Shown here piece after piece: positions 44,101 through 53,252 of a stretch of 64,000 nt of DNA. How positions within the stretch are numbered: the first letter of the stretch is position 1; each line of letters starts with the position of its first letter. A model generated the notes under the pieces. The model saw only the letters and a program-made list of their open reading frames with translations, ran no database searches and was not told the origin of the DNA. Source of the DNA: a virus; the IMG/VR virus record IMGVR_UViG_3300008516_000085, positions 20,233 to 84,232 of that record, one strand, 5' to 3'. A program made the position numbers and the translations under genes.

Positions 44101-47100
44101 TCCAAAGCTAATGCTGCTAAAGTCTTATATTCATACGTATCCCCTACTTTATTATAAAGCTTATAGGACTTAGTAATTATTTCATCTTCACTTGAATCTG
44201 TGTAATATTGAGTATATCTCAATATAAGAGTTTTCTGACCTGCATCATCATAAAAAACACCATAGTTAAGATCTTTAAAATTATCCCCTATTAAATAATT
44301 ATTCAACGTAATAGTCATACCGACAGAACTGTATTTTAAAAGATAGTAACCACCAAAATATGAAAGATTAAAACCTGGCAATTCTCTTATCTCATGTGTA
44401 TAAACTCTATCCTCAACTTTTTTATTAAGAAATAATATTCTTGGATCAGAAGTCCGATGATCAGCTACATTTGTTGTATTAAGAGTTATACCATTTACAG
44501 GATTAATAAGTTGATCTGTTACATAACAAAATCTAGAAACAATATCATTTTCATAATGCTCAAAAATGTTTTCAGCTGAAAATATCGAGACACCCTCATA
44601 TGTATATTGCGAGATTTCAGAAGAAACTTGATCTATTGTTTTATAAACAATTATAGGAATACCATTTAAATTCTGTTTATCATATAAGTAAACTAAACAA
44701 GTAACACTGGGAATAGTTACTCCATTACTTTCAAGGTTAAAAAGAATCTGAATATATTTTCCATCATAGGTTGAGGAAAGAGTAACCTTTGGATTTGAAA
44801 CTACATAAGTTGATTGAGAGGATAATGATATTTTAATAGTAGGTTCTTCTTTTAACCCAATAGTTAAAACACCCGTATTTATATTATACATCTGTTTAGC
44901 ATTTTTTTGATATATAATACCTCTTTCAAGACTCATAACCCATCGAATATATTCTTTCTTCCAAGTATTATTATTATCCTCATTAAGATTATAATAAAAA
45001 AGATATTTACTATAAAAAGCATTATATAAATTCCAGGCAAAAAGAGTCTGATTATAGGTCAAAGCAATATCAGGAGTAGCACTATCTTCAGAATGAACAA
45101 GATCGGGATAAAGTATGCGATAAACCGGTCCATTAGTATCAACCAAAAATCTTAACTGTTTTTCATACGAAGGAATTCTTTGCCTTAAAATATCAGAAAT
45201 ACCTAAAACAGTGCCATTGTCAGGCATTGCAAGATAATTTTGATAAATACTATTTACACGATTTAAATTACCCTGATCAAAAGCTCGAGCAATCTTATCA
45301 CTATAATCATAAAGATCTCTTATGATAAGTTCTTCTGTTTGCCATGCCTGTTTTTCAAGAAGTAAGTTTTTATAGATATTATCAGGATCATAAAAATTCT
45401 CATAAACTTTTTCTGATGAATACCCATAATCACCTACTATTGGTTTACCTGTTTCAGTAACTACTCCATCATCATTAATAGATCCATCATTACTTACTTT
45501 AAACCACCAATTACGATCCTTAGCTTTCAAAGAAATAACATGATAATACCCTAATGAACTATTAGCATCATACATCTTCTCAAGAGTCAAATAAAAATAG
45601 TCCGCAAATCCTTTAGGAAGTTCATTTGTCGTACCATCAGAGATATCATAAACAGTATAAGGAGGAATACTGGGAACTATAAACTTTGTTATAAAATTAT
45701 TTCGAAGAGCATCCATAACATCATCAATATTTCGCTCTTCTTTAAACGAAAGCTTTGATAAATCAATTTCACCTATAGACTCCCAACTACCCTCAGAATC
45801 CTTTTTAACCCAAATCTTAAAATTCTTAGCACTCTGAGCATTAGGAAAAAACAATTTTAAAAAACTACCAAAGAAAGGTTTCTTTATCTTACGAGAATCC
45901 TCAATCAATCCCTCAATAGACTCTCCATAAGATGTAGCACCAAGATTACCCCGATCATCACACATCGGAAAAGATTCTTTCTCCTGACGATATATCCAAA
46001 TTCTATCACCATCTGAGGGAAGATTTTCTATTAAAGTATCAAAAGGTGCATCCTCACCATTAATCAAACCACTAGTTATATCATATAATTTTACACCCGT
46101 ATCAGTAAATTTATTAGTAATCATATACTCATAATCTTTATCATCAGGAGAAATTATCTCTGAAATAGTATAATATTTCTTAAACTTTTCCTGTTTAATC
46201 TTGTCTCCAACTTCAACAACTTTAAGAAAAGAATAATTGTCGGGTGAAAAACTTCTATCATCTGATGGTACATCAACACTATAATATCCTATAAGATTCT
46301 TATCTATGTAATCTTCTTCCCATACCTTAAAAATAAGATCTGATGTTTTATTCCAATAGGGACGATCCGATTTAACAATACCTACCGTAACAATAGTATT
46401 CTTATCATTTTTGTATTTTATATTACAACAGTAAACTTCATTAAACGTTAGATACTCTTTTTTAAACCTGTGATAATAGTCCGGGGCAGCACCCTCATAC
46501 CCTACAGGATAAAATTTTGAAAATCCATTTTGGATCTGATCAATATCCTCATCTTTAGTAAGTGTATAATCTTCTGTTTCTACATATTGATCTTCCAAAC
46601 TATAATATCCATCTACTTCTCCAATAGCATTACTATGAGCAGTCTTAAAACCAAGACCGAGCTGTAACTCTCCACTTAGTCCCCTCAAGCGCTCCTTATA
46701 CCATTTATAAAATCTAAGATAAAGTTGCTTTTTAATATATTCATCACGTAAAAGATAATCAAGATTAAAGGTACCTCCCTCGTAAGTGGGCACAGCATCA
46801 TTCGTAGCACCACTATCATTACCTTGACCTCCTCCAGATCCTTTTTGTTCTATTATCTCTTCAATTTGAGGCACTACAACAATTTCAGAGAAGTTTCTTT
46901 CAGTTAATTTTTGAATGTAAAATTGATCAATATTCTGATACTCAAAATAAACGTCTAACCGATACCCTATAGGAAGAGAAGAAAGATACCTGCATGAACA
47001 TGTAATCGAGTCACCTTCATTTTCATACAAATTATCAAGACCCATATAACTAATAAGATACCTATCCAAAGATTCAACAGGAGTTACCAATTCTATGACA

Positions 47101-50100
47101 CCATCATCTAAAGAATAATCAGTATCAATTTCCAATTTCTTTTCATTAATATTTCCAACAGAGATAAAATCATCGACATTACAGAACTTTATATAACCCG
47201 TATAGGATTGAACAGCCACAGTGTATTCTATTACAGGATTCATGATAAGATCAAAACCACCAGCATATGAGGAAACATTCAATACCTGATAAATCTCACT
47301 CTCTCCAATAATAAGCAATGTACCTATTCTTATGTCCTGGATCAAATAACCCGAAAATATAAACTTTGAATTTTCATAATCGATGCTCAATAGAGTGTTC
47401 GTGAGATCTTCCCAATTCTGAGTTAAAGCAATAGATTGAAATGGAGATACCATATTCTCGATGATGCTACTCGATAATGATACCACGGTATTATCTGAAA
47501 CATACTCAGACCCTATAACTTTACTGAAAAAATATCTCTCACTTATTTGATTAATAAATGAAACTATCTTACCTGGAGTATAAAAAGATGAGACATCAAC
47601 ATCCTTTACCGTAAATTCATTCTTACCTTTAAAAAGCTCCAACAAAGTATATTTATAAAGCTCAGTGATAATTGTAAATGTATAAGGTAAATTTATATAA
47701 GTCTCTTCTTCAAAAGGTACTAAAGCACTTGGGCTCCAAACTCCTGCACCAAGATAATATTCCTCTTCACCAGAATGTTCTATGGTAAATGGTAAATAAT
47801 CCGGAACCCCCAGGTATGGTACATTGTTTTTAAAAGTAGACGGAGTAGCTTGAATAGCTTTAGCAAGAGCATAAATATCTTGGTAATCTGTTGTAAGAAA
47901 CTCATACTTAACAGGATTACTAATACCGGAAACAAATTCTTCTATAAATATTTTATCCTCTAAAAACAATACTTTAGCATTCCCCTCAAAACCTTCAGGA
48001 GCCTGATACCATAATGAAAAAGCTGGCTGAACAGGATCTTGCAGAATAAACTTATCCGCAGGAAGAGTCGTGATTCCCTCTTCATACACCGGTGATCTGG
48101 AGAATACTATATTAGATGTAAGAGTAGATCTTAAATTTGGATAGATACCGATATCCGTAGAGTTCCCATTGACCGTTATGGATGTTATCGTGTAAATTTC
48201 CTGATTACTAATCAGTAAAAGAGCATCTATTTTAAGATTTGTCGAAACAAAAAGAGATCCACCATTAAAGGTTATGTGGTCTGAACTTATTGGAGATGAA
48301 GTATCTATGACCACATCACTTGATAAGGATTCCCAAGTAATACTCGCATCAAAAACAGAAAAAAGAGGATCAACCGCAGTTTCCGGAAATGTTCCATAAA
48401 TATCTACCTGAGTACTTTGATTCTGGTATGTCACATCCTTTAGCATAAAATAGTTTGTAGATTCTGGATCTTTATTATCCATCCTTAATATGATACCAGC
48501 TCTTAAAATATCAGTCTTATCATACCCTTCAATTAAAAAAGAACTATCACCTTCATTTATCACAGTATAAAGGAGTAAAACAGGAGCATAAGGTAAGACA
48601 TCAGATTGTATACTATAAGTTCCTACAACAATATCTCCATCACGAGGAGTATCCCCATTTAAAGAAGAATCAAGAGTTATCATTTTTTTGAGGTCATCAT
48701 ACTTAGCATTCTGAACATTAAAAATACGATCGGTATCTTTTGCCTTAATTTCTAAAATATTTTCAGGAAGGATACTACCAGAAAAGTTATAATTTCCATC
48801 CACTTTATCACTATCAAATAAAATCTTTTTAGGTACAGACACTGTAGGATTATTAACAATAAATATTAATCTCTTACTACCAGATTCATTTTGAGTAAAT
48901 TCAAGTACATCCTCAAGTATGGTATACACATAATCAGTACTATTAGCAATACTCTGAGCTACACAATTTATCTGAGACATAGGAGTATATGATGCTTTTA
49001 CATCTACCGTAATTTCATTAGAGGGAAACAATTGAATATATCCCGTGACATATGACACCATAAAATCTATTCCTTCAATAAGCAATCGGGTCTTAGTAGT
49101 AGGTACCCCTGTATCAGATAAAACATTATATTTTTTTGTAAGATATAATGAATCTGTTATCAAAGGAAAACTCTTAAGTCTCATTTGACCTAAATCAACT
49201 TTTTCATCCTTTATATCAATTCCCTCAACATAGTAAGAAACAAGTACTGCTTCATCCTCTTTCATAGGAGAAGTAAGATTAAATGCTCCCGATTCCGGAT
49301 CAATAATAAAATCAACATCTCGAATCAAATTATTTGTGTCTGTATCTTCAAAGTAAATTGTATAATCTATATCATTTATTCCAGAAACTCCTGGTACTAC
49401 CAGATTATTAGGATCTTCTACCTCATCTTCTCTCACACCTTTTATTACACTTATACCATCCCATACAATTTTTTTAGGATAAGTAAGAGTATCTATTAAA
49501 GACTCCCGATTGGTATGCTCTACGAAAGTAACTATCCCAGCTTCATAATTAGCTACATATTCAGAATTAACACCTTTTTCTAAACCAGCAACTTTTATTG
49601 AAAAATCATCAGTTGATATAATATCCTGGACAGGTCTTGTTACGGTTATTCCACTTTCTTGAACTTTTTCATTAATAACCATATTCCCATCAAAAGAAGA
49701 ATTAATAGGATTAACCTGTACTTCATCAGTCATGCTACCAAGAAATTTTATATATGCTACTTCTCTTTCTTCATAAGGAGGAATAGGATACATAATCTCA
49801 GGGCTATCAGTATAATTAATTACATAATCTACACCTTCGACACCCACTTTAAGTTCTTCTCCATTAGGACCCATCATAATTTGAAGGCTACTATGAGGAT
49901 AAGGGATAGGGCTTAAAGACACATCTGAAACAGGAGACGTATTATTATTCACTAAAGTCTTAGAAGAGCTTAAAACCGTTGATAGATCGGGTTTAGTTCT
50001 TAAGGTACCTTTTTGAAACTGAACATTCAATCCAGTATCAAGATTAAAAACATTTGATGGAGCTATGATAGGATCTGACATATTCATGCCAGTGACTCCC

Positions 50101-50594
50101 CACTCACTCTCATCTTTATAGTAGACTATATTATTGTCAGATTTTTCATATTTTACACTATCTAAAAGAACTTTTTCTATTAAACAAGGACCCGTCTGAA
50201 TATCGGGATCGGTAATATTGTTTTTAGAATATTTTTCTACTGTATAGATATCAGTACCCTGTATCCCTGTAATAGTATAAATAGATCGATCGGTATCAAG
50301 TTTAATTTTATCCCCAGATACTATATTCTGAGCACCAGTATAGCCCTTGATTATATTACTGTTTTGAGTAAAAGTACCATACCCATTAAGATCATTACCA
50401 ATAAGAGAACTCTGAATCAAATAATCTTTATTGACACCAGTCTCACCTGTTTTCACGATAGGAATTTCATCTTCAGCTACAGGATTTACTTCTACTGATC
50501 TCGTTGTAGGAGCATTTTTTGTACTTATACGAGCACCACGTACTACGGTATCTTCAAGATAAAGTGACTTTAAGTTAAAAATATCAGATCCCAT
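41055..50594 (-). CDS. Giant 3179-residue tail/baseplate structural protein
   Basis: The largest gene in the window. The N-terminal ~1250 residues contain many copies of a beta motif of the form (V/I)xxxDYxIxxxxGxIxLxxPxxxxxxVxVSYxxxG (for example DVDFIIDPESGAFNLTSP, DTDYSLDDGVIELVTPV, GIDFMVSYVTGYIQLFPS). A Gly/Asn/Ser linker (GSGGGQGNDSG) lies near residue 1250. The remaining ~1900 residues are mixed, with a long aromatic-rich middle and a C-terminal helix ending in EDAIKKGDQDIETLKFAL. No catalytic motif is recognised. It follows the GRD-repeat protein and precedes gpJ-region genes, so it is likely part of the baseplate or a central tail fibre. Confidence 0.72.
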   Translation of the reverse strand: MGSDIFNLKSLYLEDTVVRGARISTKNAPTTRSVEVNPVAEDEIPIVKTGETGVNKDYLIQSSLIGNDLNGYGTFTQNSNIIKGYTGAQNIVSGDKIKLDTDRSIYTITGIQGTDIYTVEKYSKNNITDPDIQTGPCLIEKVLLDSVKYEKSDNNIVYYKDESEWGVTGMNMSDPIIAPSNVFNLDTGLNVQFQKGTLRTKPDLSTVLSSSKTLVNNNTSPVSDVSLSPIPYPHSSLQIMMGPNGEELKVGVEGVDYVINYTDSPEIMYPIPPYEEREVAYIKFLGSMTDEVQVNPINSSFDGNMVINEKVQESGITVTRPVQDIISTDDFSIKVAGLEKGVNSEYVANYEAGIVTFVEHTNRESLIDTLTYPKKIVWDGISVIKGVREDEVEDPNNLVVPGVSGINDIDYTIYFEDTDTNNLIRDVDFIIDPESGAFNLTSPMKEDEAVLVSYYVEGIDIKDEKVDLGQMRLKSFPLITDSLYLTKKYNVLSDTGVPTTKTRLLIEGIDFMVSYVTGYIQLFPSNEITVDVKASYTPMSQINCVAQSIANSTDYVYTILEDVLEFTQNESGSKRLIFIVNNPTVSVPKKILFDSDKVDGNYNFSGSILPENILEIKAKDTDRIFNVQNAKYDDLKKMITLDSSLNGDTPRDGDIVVGTYSIQSDVLPYAPVLLLYTVINEGDSSFLIEGYDKTDILRAGIILRMDNKDPESTNYFMLKDVTYQNQSTQVDIYGTFPETAVDPLFSVFDASITWESLSSDVVIDTSSPISSDHITFNGGSLFVSTNLKIDALLLISNQEIYTITSITVNGNSTDIGIYPNLRSTLTSNIVFSRSPVYEEGITTLPADKFILQDPVQPAFSLWYQAPEGFEGNAKVLFLEDKIFIEEFVSGISNPVKYEFLTTDYQDIYALAKAIQATPSTFKNNVPYLGVPDYLPFTIEHSGEEEYYLGAGVWSPSALVPFEEETYINLPYTFTIITELYKYTLLELFKGKNEFTVKDVDVSSFYTPGKIVSFINQISERYFFSKVIGSEYVSDNTVVSLSSSIIENMVSPFQSIALTQNWEDLTNTLLSIDYENSKFIFSGYLIQDIRIGTLLIIGESEIYQVLNVSSYAGGFDLIMNPVIEYTVAVQSYTGYIKFCNVDDFISVGNINEKKLEIDTDYSLDDGVIELVTPVESLDRYLISYMGLDNLYENEGDSITCSCRYLSSLPIGYRLDVYFEYQNIDQFYIQKLTERNFSEIVVVPQIEEIIEQKGSGGGQGNDSGATNDAVPTYEGGTFNLDYLLRDEYIKKQLYLRFYKWYKERLRGLSGELQLGLGFKTAHSNAIGEVDGYYSLEDQYVETEDYTLTKDEDIDQIQNGFSKFYPVGYEGAAPDYYHRFKKEYLTFNEVYCCNIKYKNDKNTIVTVGIVKSDRPYWNKTSDLIFKVWEEDYIDKNLIGYYSVDVPSDDRSFSPDNYSFLKVVEVGDKIKQEKFKKYYTISEIISPDDKDYEYMITNKFTDTGVKLYDITSGLINGEDAPFDTLIENLPSDGDRIWIYRQEKESFPMCDDRGNLGATSYGESIEGLIEDSRKIKKPFFGSFLKLFFPNAQSAKNFKIWVKKDSEGSWESIGEIDLSKLSFKEERNIDDVMDALRNNFITKFIVPSIPPYTVYDISDGTTNELPKGFADYFYLTLEKMYDANSSLGYYHVISLKAKDRNWWFKVSNDGSINDDGVVTETGKPIVGDYGYSSEKVYENFYDPDNIYKNLLLEKQAWQTEELIIRDLYDYSDKIARAFDQGNLNRVNSIYQNYLAMPDNGTVLGISDILRQRIPSYEKQLRFLVDTNGPVYRILYPDLVHSEDSATPDIALTYNQTLFAWNLYNAFYSKYLFYYNLNEDNNNTWKKEYIRWVMSLERGIIYQKNAKQMYNINTGVLTIGLKEEPTIKISLSSQSTYVVSNPKVTLSSTYDGKYIQILFNLESNGVTIPSVTCLVYLYDKQNLNGIPIIVYKTIDQVSSEISQYTYEGVSIFSAENIFEHYENDIVSRFCYVTDQLINPVNGITLNTTNVADHRTSDPRILFLNKKVEDRVYTHEIRELPGFNLSYFGGYYLLKYSSVGMTITLNNYLIGDNFKDLNYGVFYDDAGQKTLILRYTQYYTDSSEDEIITKSYKLYNKVGDTYEYKTLAALALELDTNVYSASVPYANRSLLCDAFNLTSDYVEEGGDRVSPYIITNSIYNDLDKELNQCYYRVYRDDLGVKKFDVLFYNLIDEGNKVVKDTTISDQFVFSLQKDDLSFKTLSEISSEISNFKYHGEKILGASSVYEPIPNGDLSTTFVIKDNTILPIGLDWLSTIYVDTYIEAISGNEANSRTVASIKNAVFCFPMYTANGNINKTAIEDIPVAGNWEIIDGEEVIEVGCLDGETWSVSFSDYDSGDFKSYMAPQEIITLIDSGSPITEEQYNQIKITEDKPSVAVLKELILTRNGGSEDNEIRFNLRKYNTVNELAQAITLSRFNDDGDPDVNGNRVFFTASVIGDPEIQGLYKSPELYSAYTPIIKSFTVTMDDGTTEYKNLQLIGWELTRINMKVIQKYNIKMSSKRYSYGSSYKFNMASPETAYIDTLYNNPQGFRRDILAFDIYSWDYNAHYEIRNNWIYFKSDSIDYFDAADLGQPNKTLGYGIPLAGSGHSMAPDNENLLSLMDRINKNTVVNKLFYASLKFTRDDKFNPGYFEYNYLPNLYADVPRSIVDNIYLNDDDVMSISPGTGYVFTDSDIAIDSIARTMDLSCDWKFDYTYERTFFFSETANSTISGLVNSIDNALAPSILLSLADSEVLSGLGSTLSRNLLPTYIPKVLKTTGTSVNVNVGYVKTPALGLSLRTATGPAVPIPGYPNFIVNEATFNIPKTRDRLVINCKLTYSGTYSLTGYDLSTQYIETLSTFINSIHPLSNPTFTPLFNSSSLSVSYGNYSAIRLLSTTKTIDVGNTLLKADLKDVVAFKVLNMALEGTVQVANNSIHAITFNTYNTLLPDNRDMHAFVDSITGDYSSGFLFCDILPIKIESVDVGILRSGIYNLTSNNTPAHVYFGILGDIKFVQISDNNLHVQYNYIKERLGMPWKDAQGNLEYDYYTSENYNENNPTAIDLDNFLGYLRTGRYNQIKSSIINEGVIDNKYLWLYMKFHKEFGCDQRAKMLEDAIKKGDQDIETLKFAL
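41142..41147 (-). promoter_or_regulatory. Shine-Dalgarno site of the small nested gene
   Basis: On the minus strand this is AAGGAG, five bases before the ATG at 41136. It lies inside the coding part of the giant gene and is what decides the choice of the shorter start for the nested gene. Confidence 0.6.
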
Positions 50595-50613
50595 TATTAT
50601 TCCTTTTTATTCT

Positions 50614-51231
50614 TCAACTTATCTTTGTAAAAACTGATGGTATACCAACTACCGGTACTGGCCCTGCTGGAGGAACTGGAGCTATTACTCCAGTAACAAC
50701 TGTTGTAAACTTCACAGAAGTCTTTAAATGATTCACAATACCGAAAGAAATACAATCACATAATTTAATTGCATCTCTACCCTTTAATTGTTTTGAAAGC
50801 ATAGTTGCATACATAATTTTAGAAAGAGCTTGATCACTAAGCGCAGTAAAAGTCCCTACACCCCCTCCTACTGCGATACCTACTGCAGAACCAGAAAGTA
50901 TCATACCCATAAGAATCTGAACTAATCCTAAAGATATGGCATCAAATAATTTTTTTATATCTCTACCCTTTAAATTTTTAGAGGCAGCTTTAGTAAACAT
51001 AAACCCACTCATAGCTGTGGGCACTAACCCAACAACTACGATACTATTTATATTCCCTACCGGACCTGCGGTACCACTTAAACTACATGTTACTAAATTA
51101 GGGAGTACAAGATATTTTGATACCGATGAACCTATTACTCCTGCTAATTTTATAGCATCCCTACCAGTCAATTTTCTTAAAGCAAACTGACCTTGAATAG
51201 CTCCTGATATTGCTTTAGACACTATAGGCAT
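50614..51231 (-). CDS. Hydrophobic protein with three LxGRDxxKL repeats
   Basis: A 205-residue protein, glycine-rich and hydrophobic. The same motif appears three times: LTGRDAIKLAGVIGSSVSKY, LKGRDIKKLFDAISLGLVQI and LKGRDAIKLCDCISFGIVNH, with GRD at residues 23, 89 and 151 (spacing ~64). Each is followed by a Gly-rich segment such as GTAGPVGN, AVGGGVGTF or PVPPAGPVPVVG. It overlaps the spike gene's last base (both use 51231) and precedes the giant gene. I do not recognise the family. A spike-tip, hub-plug or membrane-interacting protein at the tail end would fit its place and hydrophobicity, but this is inference. Confidence 0.6.
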   Translation of the reverse strand: MPIVSKAISGAIQGQFALRKLTGRDAIKLAGVIGSSVSKYLVLPNLVTCSLSGTAGPVGNINSIVVVGLVPTAMSGFMFTKAASKNLKGRDIKKLFDAISLGLVQILMGMILSGSAVGIAVGGGVGTFTALSDQALSKIMYATMLSKQLKGRDAIKLCDCISFGIVNHLKTSVKFTTVVTGVIAPVPPAGPVPVVGIPSVFTKIS

Positions 51232-53249
51232 TACATTGTAGCCTTAACTGTTGTAGACCCTTTTAAGGGGGCTCCGGTTATATAATCAAAATGAGTCTTA
51301 GTAGTTATGACACCACCACTATTACCCATTCTACCTTTTAAATTTATAGACCCGCCCGATATATTCACATTGGCAGCTTTAGTAGTCTTAACATCAATAT
51401 TTTGAGTAGCCTTAATAGTGGCTTTACCACCATCAGTTTTAAAACTTATTTGACCTACTTTAGTAGAAAGAGACACACTACCTGATTTAGTACTTGCAGT
51501 AAAGCTGCCAGTTTTAGTTTTAAACTTCCTACTACCCGCAGTGATATTTTCTTCGATATTACCGGTTTTTATCGTTAATTTTCTACTTCCAACTTTTGTT
51601 ATAGTTTCTATGATATCACCCTTTAAAGAGTTTATCTTTAATTCAGAATTCCCACTATTGATGATAGTCTTTCGATTACCAAAATTCTCATTTTTTTCCT
51701 TAGTAACTTTTTCAGTAAAAGCATCACCTACTATCACATTATATCCCGAACCTACATTGATAGTACATGCTCCACTTATTCTTTCTATCTTAGCCCCTTT
51801 TATAGATAACTTATCGGATCCCCCTATAATACTCTCACGAGTACCCGTTATCTCTTTCCTCTCGTATCCTCCTACTTTTTCAATCTTATAATATTTTCTT
51901 ACATTGTCAATAATCGTATCTTTTTTATCAAAATCAGCTATATCCGGAGAGAGATTCGAACCATACATGAAGAACACTGATTTACTGGTTCTTATGTCCA
52001 TACTCCGATTACTATATGGATTCCCATCTCGTTCATTGTGAGTACCTATATCCCACTTTATTCCGCCCACAGTCTTAAGATCCCATGAATTAGCATACTG
52101 GGAATCTTGACCCCATATCTCTTTCTTACTACCCCGAGCAAGAATAGACATTGATCTGCCTTTACCCAAACCTCCACCAGTAGCAGAAGGAATAAACTGA
52201 TAAAAATGACCTTCTTTATCTATTCCAAAATACGCTCCAGAATCAGGATTCGTTCTATCGGGTTTATATAAGGTAACTGCTGCAGCATAAGTATCTAAAT
52301 CCTCTTGAGATATAGGCTCTAAAGAAAAATCTCCTATATTATCATCAGGATCTGAAAACACTATAGGTCTTAAGACTCTCCCATAATTTCCATCATTAGG
52401 GTTATTACCTATTAAATTACCTAAAGAAAAAATAGCTATCGGTTTACGTATAGTTTTATTAGAACTGAAGTTTACATCATTCATTGGAGAGGTACTAAAA
52501 TCTCTATCCCCTACTTCAAGAAGATACTCAGTTAAATAGGGATCTGAAGAATCATCAGAATTATATGGTCTTATAGCATATGAGTCTTTACCATTTATTC
52601 GAGCACTTTTAAAAACATTGGGGATATCAGCAAAATCTATAGGGCTTATACTATTACGACATACTATTCCAGCATTCCTCCAAACACCCCCACTAAAAAC
52701 ATAATTATTATTGGAGGTATTAATAATAGCATTATCTTCCGGACGCAATACAAAGCTATTTCCCTTACTATGACTTACTTTAAAATGATTACTTAATAAA
52801 ACTTCTATATCGTCTTTAGAGGATAAAGCTATCCATCCTTCTCTTAGCTTCTTTCCTTTAAAGAACACTTCGTTTTTATTTTGAGTTTTTACATTATCAG
52901 CCCATACTTTAACATTTTTACCTTCCAAACCAAATGAATAACTAGGAAGATATGCTATAGGAAAATAGTCTCCATTTCTATTTGCTACAAGAACAATAGA
53001 ATTTACTTGAGGAGTAGCTTGTATAAAACTATTGGTACCGAAAAAAGGTTGAGTAATATCTATAGCTATCCCACTACCATAGTTGTCTCTAAAATCTACT
53101 ATTATCTTTTGACGATCTATATCGACACTTTTTATATCACCTACTAAAAAAGTAATGTCTTGAGGTTTCATAGCACTAAATGAAGGATTCTCATTAGGAG
53201 CTATTTGTCTACCAGGAAGATTTATAGAACTTCTTTTAGGAGCCGCCAT
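51231..53249 (-). CDS. Baseplate central spike, gp5/gpV-like
   Basis: A 672-residue spike. Residues ~30-110 resemble the OB-fold domain of phage spikes (DIKSVDIDRQKIIVDFRDN). The middle is a large insert with no lysozyme motif. The C-terminal ~160 residues are short repeats, nearly every 8-10 residues (TITKVGSRKLTIKTGNIEE, KTKTGSFTASTKSGSVSLS, KVGQISFKTDGGKATIKAT), as in the triple-stranded beta-helix of gp5/VgrG spikes. The end TGAPLKGSTTVKATM is similar to known spike termini. It follows the hub gene by three bases, which is the normal hub-spike arrangement. The T4-type lysozyme domain is absent, so piercing rather than enzymatic lysis is expected from this protein. Confidence 0.8.
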   Translation of the reverse strand: MAAPKRSSINLPGRQIAPNENPSFSAMKPQDITFLVGDIKSVDIDRQKIIVDFRDNYGSGIAIDITQPFFGTNSFIQATPQVNSIVLVANRNGDYFPIAYLPSYSFGLEGKNVKVWADNVKTQNKNEVFFKGKKLREGWIALSSKDDIEVLLSNHFKVSHSKGNSFVLRPEDNAIINTSNNNYVFSGGVWRNAGIVCRNSISPIDFADIPNVFKSARINGKDSYAIRPYNSDDSSDPYLTEYLLEVGDRDFSTSPMNDVNFSSNKTIRKPIAIFSLGNLIGNNPNDGNYGRVLRPIVFSDPDDNIGDFSLEPISQEDLDTYAAAVTLYKPDRTNPDSGAYFGIDKEGHFYQFIPSATGGGLGKGRSMSILARGSKKEIWGQDSQYANSWDLKTVGGIKWDIGTHNERDGNPYSNRSMDIRTSKSVFFMYGSNLSPDIADFDKKDTIIDNVRKYYKIEKVGGYERKEITGTRESIIGGSDKLSIKGAKIERISGACTINVGSGYNVIVGDAFTEKVTKEKNENFGNRKTIINSGNSELKINSLKGDIIETITKVGSRKLTIKTGNIEENITAGSRKFKTKTGSFTASTKSGSVSLSTKVGQISFKTDGGKATIKATQNIDVKTTKAANVNISGGSINLKGRMGNSGGVITTKTHFDYITGAPLKGSTTVKATM

Positions 53250-53252
53250 ATT

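Noticed and set aside
51231-53249. T4-type lysozyme domain in the spike
   Set aside because: The middle region of the spike shows no lysozyme catalytic pattern, so only OB-fold and beta-helix parts are claimed.
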